A stretch of 64,000 nt of DNA, taken from positions 131,536 through 195,535 of the forward strand of contig JAKJHU010000373.1 of assembly GCA_022316685.1 (NCBI GenBank), in the 5' to 3' direction. Positions 46,175 through 56,593 of this stretch are shown here, piece after piece; position 1 is the stretch's first letter, and the number at the start of each line of letters is the position of its first letter. Under the pieces are notes generated by a model. It saw nothing but the letters and a program-made list of their open reading frames with translations. It did not search any database and was not told the DNA's origin. The DNA comes from Progne subis subis. Its lineage: Eukaryota; Chordata; Aves; Passeriformes; Hirundinidae. A program made the translations under genes and the position numbers.

Positions 46175-48088
46175 TCAAGGGGGTCGGACATCATCGTCAT
46201 ACCTGGCAGTTCGGCTACGGGCAACTGGAGCCGCTTCCCTTTTGGTGAAACTCCCTCTTTGAGTCTTGACTTCCTTCAATTCACGCACCCGTTGTGCCAG
46301 GGCAGCTGTAGATTTTCCATCCCATCGGTTCATATTTTCTCCGCAATCCCGCAGGAAGAACCACAGCTCAGCGCGTGGAGTGTACCCTCTCTCCCTACCC
46401 GGGGAGCGTCTACGTTGGGTACCAGAACCTCTGATCTGTACTGCTGAGATTTGGAGAAGGTCCTCTCTTGTCTCCTCCCTGAGTTTCTTATGATTCTTAT
46501 CTATCTTATCCTCTAGTTTCTGTAAACGTGTTTCCACAGCTGCGATTCTGGCGTGTGTTGGGCCATGCACAGCATCTGCATATGCTCGGAGCTTCTTTGC
46601 CATATCAAGCACCGTCTCCTCCATGTCCTCCCGCTTCATTACTGCTAAAGCAGAAGCGTATTCTAATGGCCCGAGTCGTATAAGTTTTCGCCACATCACA
46701 GATGTACATGATACCAAGTCTGGGTTCCTAGTGTTTATGTCATCTGAGAAAACCATCTCTGCCACTGCCATTTCTCTCAAGCGCTGAATCCCTTGTTCAA
46801 TGGTTTTCCACTGAGTTTGCTGCAGATAGAGATCGTCGGCACACAGATATCTTTGTGCCACGCTTCCTAGGACCCGTATCCAGAGACTGCAAGGACTAGC
46901 CTCTCTCATCATCTCCTGGTTGATGACTGGATCATGTGACAGGGATCCCAGATGCCTCGCTTCAGTGCCATCCAGAATTGTAGCCTCACCTGCGGCATCC
47001 CAAAGACGGACTAACCAACCAATTATAGATTAATCAGGTTGTCGCCGGTAATCTTTTCTTAGGCCTCGAAGGTCCTTCAGGGAAAAGGAGTCAATATTGG
47101 CTTCTGATCCTGTGCTGGAAGATTTGGCTTCTGATTTTGGTGAAGGTCCTTCTCTTGGGTCAGCATCGTCCACTGGTCGATCGGTTTTATGTGTGTGCTT
47201 CTTTGCCGGAGCAACTGCCAGGGGCTTAGGCTTACTGTCTGGTTTAGCTGCTGACTCAGGCTCAGGTTCTAGTTTAGCTGCTGTCTTCATAACTGGGGTG
47301 TTGGCTGCAGCCTGAGTGACTGGGGTAGCTGTTGCTTTGTATCCCTTCCCCCCTGCCTCTGTCTGCTGCCCTACAGTCTCTAGCAAGGTGCGATAAGCAT
47401 ATGCCAGGACCCAGCTTACTGCAGCGAACTTCTCCCCCTTAGAGCCATCACGATACCTCTCTTTCAGGTATTTCCCCAGCTCCACTGGGTTCTGAATTTG
47501 TTCCCGTGGAAAATCCCAGACTACAGGGTCAGAGAATTCCTTGAGGAGTTGGCCCATATCGTCCCATTCTCCACACCACTCAGGATTTCCTCTGCCTGGG
47601 TCGGGAGTTTCATCAGCCCCTCTAGAAATCTCAGCCCATATTTTAGAGAAGCTGCAGACTGTATAGAGAAGGCTTACCAGATGACATACCAGAAAGATGG
47701 TCTCTTTAACACTCAGGGGAAACTCAACATTCTCCAGCAATGATTCAACCGATTCAGAGAAGAAGGAAACAAAAGACTGCAACGCTCCATCCTCTGCTCC
47801 TCCTCCCACAAACAGGGTGTATAACCATAACCATGACCCATACATAGAAGGAATAGACCTCAGCACCTTTATAAACTTCCTACAAATTATTATCATTAAG
47901 CCAAGGCCAAAAGCTACTCTCATCCGCGTCCCTCTACTGTAAAAACTGTGTATTAATGACAATATTGGGGCAATCTCTGGATATGCAAATAAACCTAAGG
48001 ACCACAAAGGTATTAAGACCTCAAAGAAGCCTAAGGATCCAAAACACATCAAGGCCCCCACCCCAAGAGACATGAGTTCAAACAGCAT
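46175..48088 (-). pseudogene. gag: ERVL gag with one in-frame stop
   Basis: One reading frame from ATG 48088 to TGA 46175, broken only by TAA at 47030-47032. The N-terminal 150 residues contain several hydrophobic stretches (for example LFVGGG region and IFLVCHLVSLLYTV). Then comes a Pro/Lys/Glu-rich linker and the capsid-like part (KDLRGLRKDYRRQPD before the stop; WRKLIRLGPLEYASALAVMK after it). No CCHC zinc knuckle is visible near the end, which reads as basic and Arg/Asp-rich. Gag would assemble particles; here the stop splits it near capsid. Confidence 0.82.
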
Positions 48089-48154
48089 ATTTACTGACCG
48101 CTAAATACTAATCAGTTCAGGGTTTTTCCACTCTCTCGTCGGTTCGAGCCACAC
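48089..48154 (-). other. ERVL leader with short hairpin
   Basis: Two perfect 8-base arms, TCTCTCGT (48132-48139) and ACGAGAGA (48153-48160), enclose 13 bases containing GGTTCGAGCC. Read on the minus strand, TGGCTCGAACC there could be a primer-binding site, but I cannot assign a tRNA. The right arm crosses into the neighbouring repeat. Confidence 0.4.
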
Positions 48155-48439
48155 GAGAGATAACAACAGGGCTAAAAATAAGAACCAGGAGCCTGAGAAA
48201 CTGTTTACAAACAATGCAAAACTTAGAGGACACACAACATGATGTTGGATGCTTGACCAATGAGGAGTCCTGAAGGATGTGTGCCTGCCTCGTGAACAAG
48301 TGGCTTAGCCAACTGAGAGACACCTGTACTTGTGGACAGTAGTGCTAGAATCTATAACTGGAATTTAACATAAACAATAAACGGTTACTGCTAAAATGAT
48401 ATTGATTCTGCTATTCAGTTGTCCAAGGTTTCCCCTGCA
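48155..48439 (+). repeat. LTR-like repeat, copy 2
   Basis: About 285 bp homologous to 33237-33510, with the same TATAACTGG and AATAAAC. Its left end meets the ERVL leader and lacks the TG start seen in copy 1. Confidence 0.6.
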
Positions 48440-48444
48440 CTGGA

Positions 48445-49232
48445 GAGGACTGACAGGATGGGCTTTGGGGCTGTGAGGAGAAGCTGAGGCACCTGGGCTG
48501 CTGGACCTTCTGGAGAGGACGCCCAGGGCTCATCCTGCAACTGCTGCAAGGGTGGTTTCAGAGAATCACAGAATCAGCAAGGCTGGAAAAGACCTTGGGC
48601 ATCATCATGTTCAAGCTGTGTCCTGACACTACCTTGTCTCCCTTGAGAGTCCTTTTCTCCAGGATAAACAACTGACAGGCTGGAGATAGAGTGGCTGGAC
48701 AGCAGCCAGGCAGAAAGGGAAATGCAGGGACAGATGGACAGCAGGCTGGACAAGAGCCAGCAGTGTGCCCATGTGGCCAAGACGGCCAATGGCTCCTGGC
48801 CTGGATCAGGGACAATGTGGCCATCAGTACCGAGGCAGCGATTCTTCACCTGTGCTCAGCATTCATTGGGCAGCACCTCGAGTGCTGTGTCCAGTTCTGG
48901 GCCTCCTAAATTAGGAAGGAAGTGGAAGAGCTGGAATGTGTCCAGAGAAGGGCAAGAAGGCTGGTGAGGGGTCTGGAACACAAGTCCTGTGAGGAGAGGC
49001 TGAGGGAGCTGGGGTTGTTCATCCTGGAGAAGAGGAGGCTCAGGGGAGACAAGGCGATGTCAGGGCACAGGTTGGACTTGATGATGTCCAAGGCCTTTTC
49101 CAACCTGGCTGATACTGTGATTCTCTGAAACCACCCTTGCAGCAGTTGCAAGATAAGCCTTGGACCTTCTCTTCAGAAGGTCCAGCAGCCCAGGTCCCTC
49201 AGCTTCTACTCACAGCCCCAAAACCCATTATA
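48445..49232. repeat. CR1-based inverted repeat, copy 2
   Basis: Left arm 48445-48672 and right arm 49017-49232 are near reverse complements, as in copy 1 at 33514-34345. Both copies share the break point in the CR1 (near CCAGGATAAACAAC). Confidence 0.8.
48673..49128 (+). mobile_element. CR1 LINE fragment, ORF2 C-terminus (sense)
   Basis: The plus strand encodes [33 protein letters not shown] and [12 protein letters not shown], the end of CR1 reverse transcriptase, then the 3' tail. Upstream frames are broken. Confidence 0.87.
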
Positions 49233-50049
49233 TCAGTCCTGCAGGAGCATGCAGACAATTCCTGAAGCACTTGGAGGATGATCCTGCTCCCCAGCGGAGG
49301 TTCCCATGGTGCCAACTCAGGAATTGAAACAGGGAATGGGGCCAGAAAGGAATGGGCAACCAGGGATGGGCTGTTTGCAGGGGAGGGAACAGGGAGGGGC
49401 AAAATTAAGAAATTTTAACCAGGAAGGGGAAAGAAAGCCAAGGTGAGGCAAAGGAAATGCTAAGGGCAGTTTGGGGGTGGCTGCCAGACAGCCCTGGCTC
49501 TGAGCAACAACGTCTGCAGTGGCACAGGAAACTCACAGCTCATGGGAACAAACTTTCTGGCTGACTTCAGAGGCCACCACAGACCTGAGTGGTTTCCCTG
49601 TTGTCCCCCAGCCCTTCCTGGCCCCAGGGGCTGATGGCATTTGTGCTCCCTCAGGTTCATCTCCCCACACCAACACCATGGGGGTGCTGACACCTGCTCT
49701 GGGCAGTGCAAACAGGGGCTCCTGAGCCAGTGCTGCCGTGTCTGTGCCTGCAAGGATGCGGCTCCTGTGTGAGCTGGGGGAGAGGCCAGGGCTGCAGAGG
49801 GGGGATGTTGTTGGCAGGTGCATGAGGACGCTCTGGGACGCTGCCCTGGGGTGTCCAGCGCAGTGGGGATGGATCAGCCCCTGCTCTGCTGCTCCTTCCC
49901 ATCTCCCCCAGGGACCTTGCAGAGCCCCAGCCATGCTGTTTGCCCCCAGCCTGCCCACAGCCACCCTGGGGCTGCTCACGGGGCTTTTCTCTGCTGAGCA
50001 TTGGCCTGGGCGTGCTCTGGAGAGAGCCTGGGCAAGGAGCCTCAAGCCC
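49233..50049. other. Duplicated flank, no gene
   Basis: Homologous to 34470-35270 and missing about 120-130 bp of that copy near 49238. No exon recognised. It ends exactly at the next LTR. Confidence 0.6.
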
Positions 50050-50799
50050 TGTCTTGCAATGCAAGATGTAACCAAAAAAATGTATTCTATTACCATCTGC
50101 TAAAACCAGGTCGGCAGGTTGTTTATCTCTTCCATGACCCATTCATTCCTCATATCTCTGAGGGGGATCTTCTCTTAATGGCACAGCTGTGTAAACATCA
50201 AATGGGGAAGTGTTCTTGATCTCTTCCATGACCCATCCTCCCTCCAGGGAGTTATCTTCTGGTAATGGGCCATTGAGTCCCACTGCATGACTGATAAAAT
50301 TACATCATCCCATTGTGAGATGCTCCTCCCAGAGGGAGGAGCCAAGCATTCTCACCTGGATATAAGCTGAGATTTAAATCACCAAGAGCAGCCCGTTTGC
50401 ACTGGATACCCAGAGGAAGACCAGACTCGTCTACACCACCACTGGACCTTCAGAGGAAAACTACACCCTTCTACAAGATCATTGCTTCAACAAAACCACT
50501 TCTGTCACACCAGGAGGACTGCAGCCACGATTTGATTGGACTGCAAGCAGCACCCTGACTACCCGGGTGTCAGGTTGGATTCTGAGACTTATGTTTTGGG
50601 GATTTTTTGGTGGTGTCTTTTTTTACTACTGCACTTTTAGTTTAATTTTCCTACTGAAGAACTGATATTCCTATTGCCATATCCTTGCTTGAAAGCCCAT
50701 TAATTTCAAAATTATAATTCAAAGAGAGGGAGTTTGTATTTTCCATTTCAAGGGAGGCTCCTACATTCCGTAGCAGATCCCTGTCTTACCAGCCTAACA
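50050..50799 (+). repeat. Solo LTR, 750 bp
   Basis: Starts TGTCTTGCAATGCAAGA and ends CAGCCTAACA. A TATA box (GGATATAAGCTGAG) lies near 50357. The 3' part (CCATTAATTTCAAAATTATAAT and CCATTTCAAGGGAGGCTCC) resembles a widespread passerine LTR that I know as ERVL-like; I have not checked it against a library. The first 225 bp recur reversed at 32953-33177. Confidence 0.7.
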
Positions 50800-51380
50800 C
50801 AGGGAGCTTGGCTCAGATATCCTGGGGGTGTCCTTGGGTTGGGTTTTTTTGGTTGGGCATGTTTAGAAAAGTAAGAACTCCAAAGCTGGGTGGAAAATGG
50901 CCCTTGGGGTGACATTGCGGGGTCCCAGTGGTGGCTGGTGGCAGAGGCAGCCTGGAGGAGCAGAGCCCTGTGTCCCCCTGGAGCCCGGAGTGGGGGAACG
51001 CTGCAATTTGCAGGACCCTCAACAGCTTGGAGAGGGGCAGGGGGGACTCCTTGGAGCCCCTGCACCCCAAAGCAGAGAATAAGGGGAGAAGGGACCCTGG
51101 GACCCCAAAACCCCAAGCATCTCTAAACAGAAAATGGAAAAGGGGTGAGCTTTTCAGATTCCTGGGATTCTCATCAGCCTGGGGAGGGCAGGGAGACCCG
51201 AGACAGGGAGCTCCACAAAGGAATTTTCAGGGCTGCTCTTGGTGTTTGATAGACTATTAGGGACTCCAGATGTCTGGTGACTTGTAGAGATGGACTTGAG
51301 CAGAGGGACATTCAAACTCAACATACTCATCCCTTGTTTTTGCCCAAAACCAGGATTTCCCATTCTCAAACCTTGGCCAG
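50800..51380. other. Region upstream of zinc-finger gene B
   Basis: No exon recognised. The last 100 bp match the upstream region of gene A, so a shared promoter or earlier exon may lie further 5'. Confidence 0.4.
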
Positions 51381-52542
51381 ATGGAGGAGGAGGCTGTGAG
51401 GAAGAGGAAGATGCCGCAAAACAGCCAGGCAGGTGAGGAGGAAGTCAGTGCCCCTTTCCCTCTCTCTCCTGCTCCATCTCCCAGCCCAGCATGGCCCCTG
51501 GCTGCAGGACAACGCCTCTGCCAATGCTGTGCTGCCGGGGATGTGTTGGGAGAATCTCCTTCCCCTTCCCTGTGGCATGGAGGCAAATCCCATCCTGTCC
51601 TTGTCCTTCCTCCCCGAGACAAGGAGCTGAGGTTGGACACCAGGAAGGACAAATCCCCACAGCAGGACCTCATGGAAGAGGCCGTTTTGAGTGGCTCCAC
51701 GGCACAGGAATCAAATCAGGAGAAAAAGCGACGGAGATCCGACAGGAGGAAGGACTCCAAACCCATCCCAGGGTGCTCTGAGGAGGAAAGACCCACCCTG
51801 TGCCAGGAAGGTGGACAGAATGTCAGCCAGAGCAACACCACTGTCCAGCACCAGGTCCATCCACACTGGGGACAGACCCTACGAGTGTCCCAAGTGTCAG
51901 AAGAGGTTTCAGAGAAGCTCCAATCTCCTCAAGCACCAGCGGATTCACACAGAGGAGAGGCCCTTCCGCTGCCCTGACTGCAGGAAGGGCTTCAAGAAAA
52001 ACTCCCACCTCATCACCCACCGGCGCATCCACACTGGGGAGAGGCCCTACGAGTGTGGGCAATGTGGGATGAGCTTCAGCCACAGGTCCAACCTGATCTC
52101 CCACCAGAGGATCCACACCAGGGAACGGCCCTATGAGTGTGAGCAGTGTGGGAAGAGTTTCAGGCAGCGCTCCCACCTGATCCGCCACCAGAACATCCAC
52201 GCTGAGGAAAGGCCATACAAGTGTGGGGAATGTGGGAAGGGCTTCAACTGTAGGTCCCAGCTGATCATCCACCAAATGATCCACACTGGGGAGAGGCCCT
52301 ATGAGTGTCCACAGTGCCAGAAGAGGTTTCAGACCAGCTCCAATCTCCTCCAGCACCAGCGGATTCACACAGATGAGAGGCCCTTCCGCTGCCCCGACTG
52401 CAGGAAGGGCTTCAAGCAAAACTCCCACCTCATCACCCACCAGCGCATCCACACTGGGGAGAGGCCCTACGAGTGTCCCCAGTGTGGGAAGAGCTTCACC
52501 CGGAGGTCTCACCTGAGCCGACACCAACAGAGTCACCAGTAA
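51381..52542 (+). pseudogene. C2H2 zinc-finger gene B, eight fingers, one frameshift
   Basis: Exon 1 is 51381-51432 ([17 protein letters not shown]), with a GT at 51433. The next exon starts at 51619 after an AG and continues the frame as Asp-Lys-Glu-Leu-Arg. A basic linker runs to about 51857, where one extra base compared with copy A breaks the frame just before the fingers. After it, eight classic C2H2 fingers run unbroken from [11 protein letters not shown] to the stop at 52540-52542, with [13 protein letters not shown] linkers. The first finger of copy A is missing. DNA binding in the nucleus would be the role. If the extra base is a sequencing error, the gene is complete. Confidence 0.78.
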
Positions 52543-53164
52543 GGGAAACCCTGGCGTGTACCCCGAGTGCAGGCAGTGTTTTGTGTGAGTCTCCAACTTC
52601 ATCCCTCATCAGAGGACCCACTTTGGGAAGAGTCCTTGTGACCCACATTTCCCGTGACCCAAGCTGAGGAGTCACCTGTCCCTTTCTCTGCCCCTGGCAA
52701 TGATGTGAGGTGGTCCTGGCCGTGGTCCCGACATTGTATTTGATCCCATCTCAGGTCATTGCCAGGGGCAGGAAAGGGACTCTCTCTCTTCCCCAAGGAC
52801 AAGGGTGTCCTTTCCCAGCAGGAGGAAATATGTGGCTGGGAATAGCCATTCTGTGTTGTTGTAGTTGTCCCTGTATATCATTTCTCTTATCCCTTCTGTT
52901 CCTAGTTTTTCCTTATTTTGTTGCTATTACCAGTAAATTGTCCTTATCCCACTCCGGAATCTTTGCCTTTTGTATTTTCCATGGGAGGCTGGAAGCCAGT
53001 GAGGGGCAGCTCGGTTTTAGTGGGAGCATAAAATTTGGGAAACCCTTTCCTAAATCCCAGCCCATGGAAACCGAGCATCCCAGCTGGTCCCAGCCCTGGT
53101 TGCCCTGGCAGCAGCCTTGGGAGCGGGTCCCTGGCTGGGGGCTGTGGGAACCTCTTCACTCTGG
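52543..53164. other. 3' flank of zinc-finger gene B
   Basis: Finger-like remains at 52545-52640 and a UTR-like segment homologous to 20716-21359. No other gene. Confidence 0.6.
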
Positions 53165-53445
53165 TGCCCAGGGACAGCACTGGAGGGAAGGGCTGGAGCT
53201 GAGTCGAGGCAGGTTTAGGTTGGATGTCAGGAAAAGGTTTTTCCCCCAGAAGCTGCTGGGGCACTGAACAGGCTCCCAGGGAAGGGTCACAGCTCCAGGG
53301 CTCTGGGAGCTCCAGCAGCGTTTGGACACCGCTGCCAGGCCCAGGCCGGGATTGTTGGGGTGTCCTGTGCAGGGCCAGGAGCTGGACTCGAGGATCCTGA
53401 TGGCCCCCTCCCAACTCAGCCAATTCCGTGCTTCTGGGATCCCAT
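53165..53445 (+). mobile_element. CR1 LINE 3' end fragment
   Basis: Sense-strand CR1 tail homologous to 21360-21645, with TTGGATGTCAGGAAAAGG and the CACTGAACAGGCTCCCAGGG string. Confidence 0.75.
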
Positions 53446-53560
53446 GGCCCTGGGAATGGGACTGCAAATGGTTGCCATGGCAACGGGCTCTGGCTCCAGG
53501 CCTGAGCTGGTGTCCATGGAACCGCCCCTGGCAGGGGATCTGCATGGAGCTGCCAAGGGA

Positions 53561-54122
53561 CCGACCCTAGCAACAGGGGCTGGTGATGGTTGTCATGGAA
53601 ACTGACCATAGCAACAGGGGCTGGTGTTGGTGTCATGGAAACTGACCATAGCAACAGGGGCTGGTGATGGTTGTCATGGAAACTGACCACAGCAACAGGG
53701 GCTGGTGATGGTTGTCATGGAAACTGACCATAGCAACAGGGGCTGGTGATGGTTCCCATGGAAACTGACCATAGCAACAGGAGCTGGTGATGGTTGTCAT
53801 GGAAACTGACCCTAGCAACAGGGGCTGGTGATGGTTGTCATGGAAACTGACCATAGCAACAGGGGATGGTGATGGTAGCCATGGAAACTGACCATAGCAA
53901 CAGGGGCTGGTGATGGCTGCCATGGAAACTGACCCTAGCAACAGGGGCTGGTGATGGTTGTCATGGAAACTGACCATAGCAACAGGGGCTGGTGATGGCT
54001 GCCATGGAAACTGACCATAGCAACAGGGGCTGGTGATGGCTGCCATGGAAACTGACCCTAGCAACAGGGGCTGTTGATGGTTGCCATGGAAACTGACCAT
54101 AGCAACAGGGGATGGTGATGGT
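53561..54122 (+). repeat. 41-bp minisatellite, about 14 units
   Basis: The same unit as at 21755-21987, repeated about 14 times with scattered substitutions (CATAG/CCTAG/CACAG, TTGTC/CTGCC/TTCCC). Most units are 41 bp. Several neighbours share the same variant, as expected from local duplication. Confidence 0.93.
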
Positions 54123-55424
54123 TGCCTGCTAAGGAACCGAGCTGTCACAGGCCCTCAGAGGGGCTCCATGGGGACTTTCCAAGAGTCTCCAGGCTGTTCC
54201 AGAGCTGGAATGTCACAGGCAGAGACAGGGGCTCCATGGAGACCTCCCAGGGGTTTCTGGGGATGCTCAAGAGCCCTGTGGTCAGAGGCAGTCACAGCCA
54301 TTCCATGCTGACATCCCAGGGCACCTTGGGCTGCAAAGGCACCGATCTGTCACAGGCACTCACAGGGGCTCCATGGTGACATCCCAGGAGTCCCCAGGCT
54401 GCCAAAGAGCCGGGATGTCCCAGACACTCACAGGGGTTCCTGCCATGGGCAGAGTGGGGGCTTCAGGCAAAAGCTTTATTTCGTCATTGGAGAAACTCCT
54501 GCTGAGTCATGCGGTGGAGAAATGACACCCAACAGCCACCATGGATCCCCAAACTCCTCCAGGATGCCTAGACTTTTAAAATTCCATCTAAGAGAGGAGA
54601 CTCAGAGCAGCTGGATTAAATCCTAGCCCTGGACTTAGTCAATGGTTTACGTGTATAAGATTGGACAGGTGTATCTGAAGCAAAATGTAATTTGTCCCAC
54701 AGGATTAATGATAGAATACCAGATTTACTTATGTAGATACAGCTATGATTGATTCTGATTAGGATTAGACAGAAAGATTTATTTACACCACAAGGAAAAT
54801 ATAAATAAGACTTATTTACTCCACAATATAGGAGCTATAACACTAATAAAATATTGTGCTCTAGAAAGCAATTTTGAAATAACAGGGCCTTCCTGGTGTT
54901 GTTTGAGCCCATTCCAGGCAGAGCTTCCTGCTCCAGCAGGAACTGCCTTTCCTGTGCCAGGACCAGAGCAGATCCCGCTGCAGGAAAAGCCCCAGGCCAG
55001 CCCCAGCACAGTGAAGGCCTTGGGCACAAGTGCAGAGTGCCGTGCTGGGAGCTGTGCCAGGGAGAGCCTGAGGCACCAAAGGCACCTTGGCAGCAGCAGC
55101 TGCTTCCAGGCCATGGCCAGAAGCCTCCCTTGGCAAGGTGGCCTGGTGGCCACCACTGCAGAGCTGCTGCTCCAGGGCTCATTTCTGGCTGGGCTCTGCT
55201 CCAGCCCACAGAGTGTGACCTGAGCCCTGACTCTGTCGCAGCCGCTGTGCCTGAGCCCTGCAAAGCCTAAAGGTCACCTGTGCCAGCCTGGCTCTGTCAG
55301 CCCCTGGGGCAGAGCAGGGAAAGGCCAGAGAAGGGGCTGGCTTTGGCTGCTGCATGTGGGCTCCAGCAGAGACAAGGAGGAGTCAAGGCAGTGGCTGGAG
55401 TCCAGTGAGCAGCCCCTTCTCCCC
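54123..55424. other. Duplicated flank, no gene
   Basis: Homologous to 21988-23324, without the A run of that copy. No gene is supported; frames are not shared between copies. Confidence 0.6.
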
Positions 55425-55695
55425 ATGCAATCCTGGAATGCTTTGGATGGGAAGAGCTCTGCAGTGCTCATCTCATCCCAACCCCTGCCATGAGCAGGGA
55501 CACCTTTCACCAGATCAGATTGTTCAGAGACCTGTCCCAGCTGGACTTGAATATTTCCAGGGATGGGGCATTGACCACCTCCCCGGGAACCTGTCCTGGT
55601 GCATCACCAACCTCATCATCCAAACTTTCCTCCTTATCTCCCCTTATGTGAACCTCCCTTCCTTTAGTTTAAAACCACCACCCTTTGTGACTGAC
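55425..55695 (-). mobile_element. CR1 LINE 3' end fragment, reversed
   Basis: Homologous to 23325-23590, with the same reversed CR1 tail phrases. Confidence 0.82.
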
Positions 55696-56558
55696 CCCGC
55701 TAAAACCTTTGTCCACCAGTGCATTTCCAGTCAGCTGGGTTTCCATGGCAATTCCATGACAGGTGACCCAGGTGTGGTGTCCCAGGGAGGGCTGCCATGG
55801 AAGCAGTGCCCAGCCCTGCCCCTTTCTGTCTGGCTGAGCTGGCCTTTGGCCCTGGCAGTGGTGTTTGCTGCTGGTTCCGTGGCGCCTGAGCAGCCAGCGC
55901 GGCACAGGGCAGGTGGCCGTGGCACAAGCCCCCAGCAAGGGATCCCCTCTGGCTCTGGGCAGTGACACCAGCCCTGAGCAAGGGCCAGGGACTCTGCTGC
56001 CTGCCAGGGACAGCTCTCAGCCAGCCCTGGGAGCTGCTCACAGCACTGGGGAGAAGCTGTGGGGGGAAGGAGCCGCCCTGAGCAGGGCAGGTGCTGCTGC
56101 TGAGAGGTGCTGTGTGGGGCAGGGCTGCTCCCAGCTCCAGACCAGCCTGGGCACAGCTCTGGAGGATACTTCCCAAAAGAAGGTAAGCCTGGGATTGCTG
56201 TAAAGATCAGGAGCTTTCCTGAGAGTGTTTTCAATTTCCTGCTTGGAGCAGGGTGGGAAGGCTCAGGTGGTGATAAAAAGAATTTTGCTTTTTATACATT
56301 TTTCATATATGCATAGCTCTGTTAACTACTATTATATTGTTATAAATCTAGAATCCTTAATTAACTCTATTCAACTACTATTACATATTTATATCAGTGT
56401 TATCCTTGATTAACTCTAGTGCATTACTCTCTTTCTCTTAGATTTTAGAACAATAAGCAGACCTTCTAAATACATTCCAGAAATACTGTATAGTTTTACT
56501 ATCAGGAAGAAAACCTGCAAGAAGTACATTTTGTTTTTTAACCAGAGTGTGAGCAGTC

Positions 56559-56593
<35 letters not shown>

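Larger units (their letters stand above)
42740..48154 (-). mobile_element. ERVL provirus, minus strand, 5' LTR missing
   Basis: Order on the minus strand: gag, protease-reverse transcriptase, partial RNase H-integrase, a short 3' region, 3' LTR. There is no env, as usual for ERVL. The 3' LTR interrupts the ERVK-like gag. At the other end the leader runs into a different repeat at 48155 instead of a 5' LTR. The Pol integrase style (HAPAAGKVERHNALLK) is that of ERVL. Confidence 0.9.

Noticed and set aside
48132..48160. A tRNA or tRNA-derived SINE at the GGTTCGAGCC box
   Set aside because: No A box, acceptor stem or anticodon arm lies at the right distance.
51823..52602. A 259-codon minus-strand frame with repeated peptides across zinc-finger gene B
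   Set aside because: It is the antisense shadow of the finger array.
53633..54148. A 171-codon minus-strand frame with repeated peptides
   Set aside because: It is a translation of the 41-bp minisatellite (41 is not divisible by 3, so the frame only stays open by chance of the repeat).
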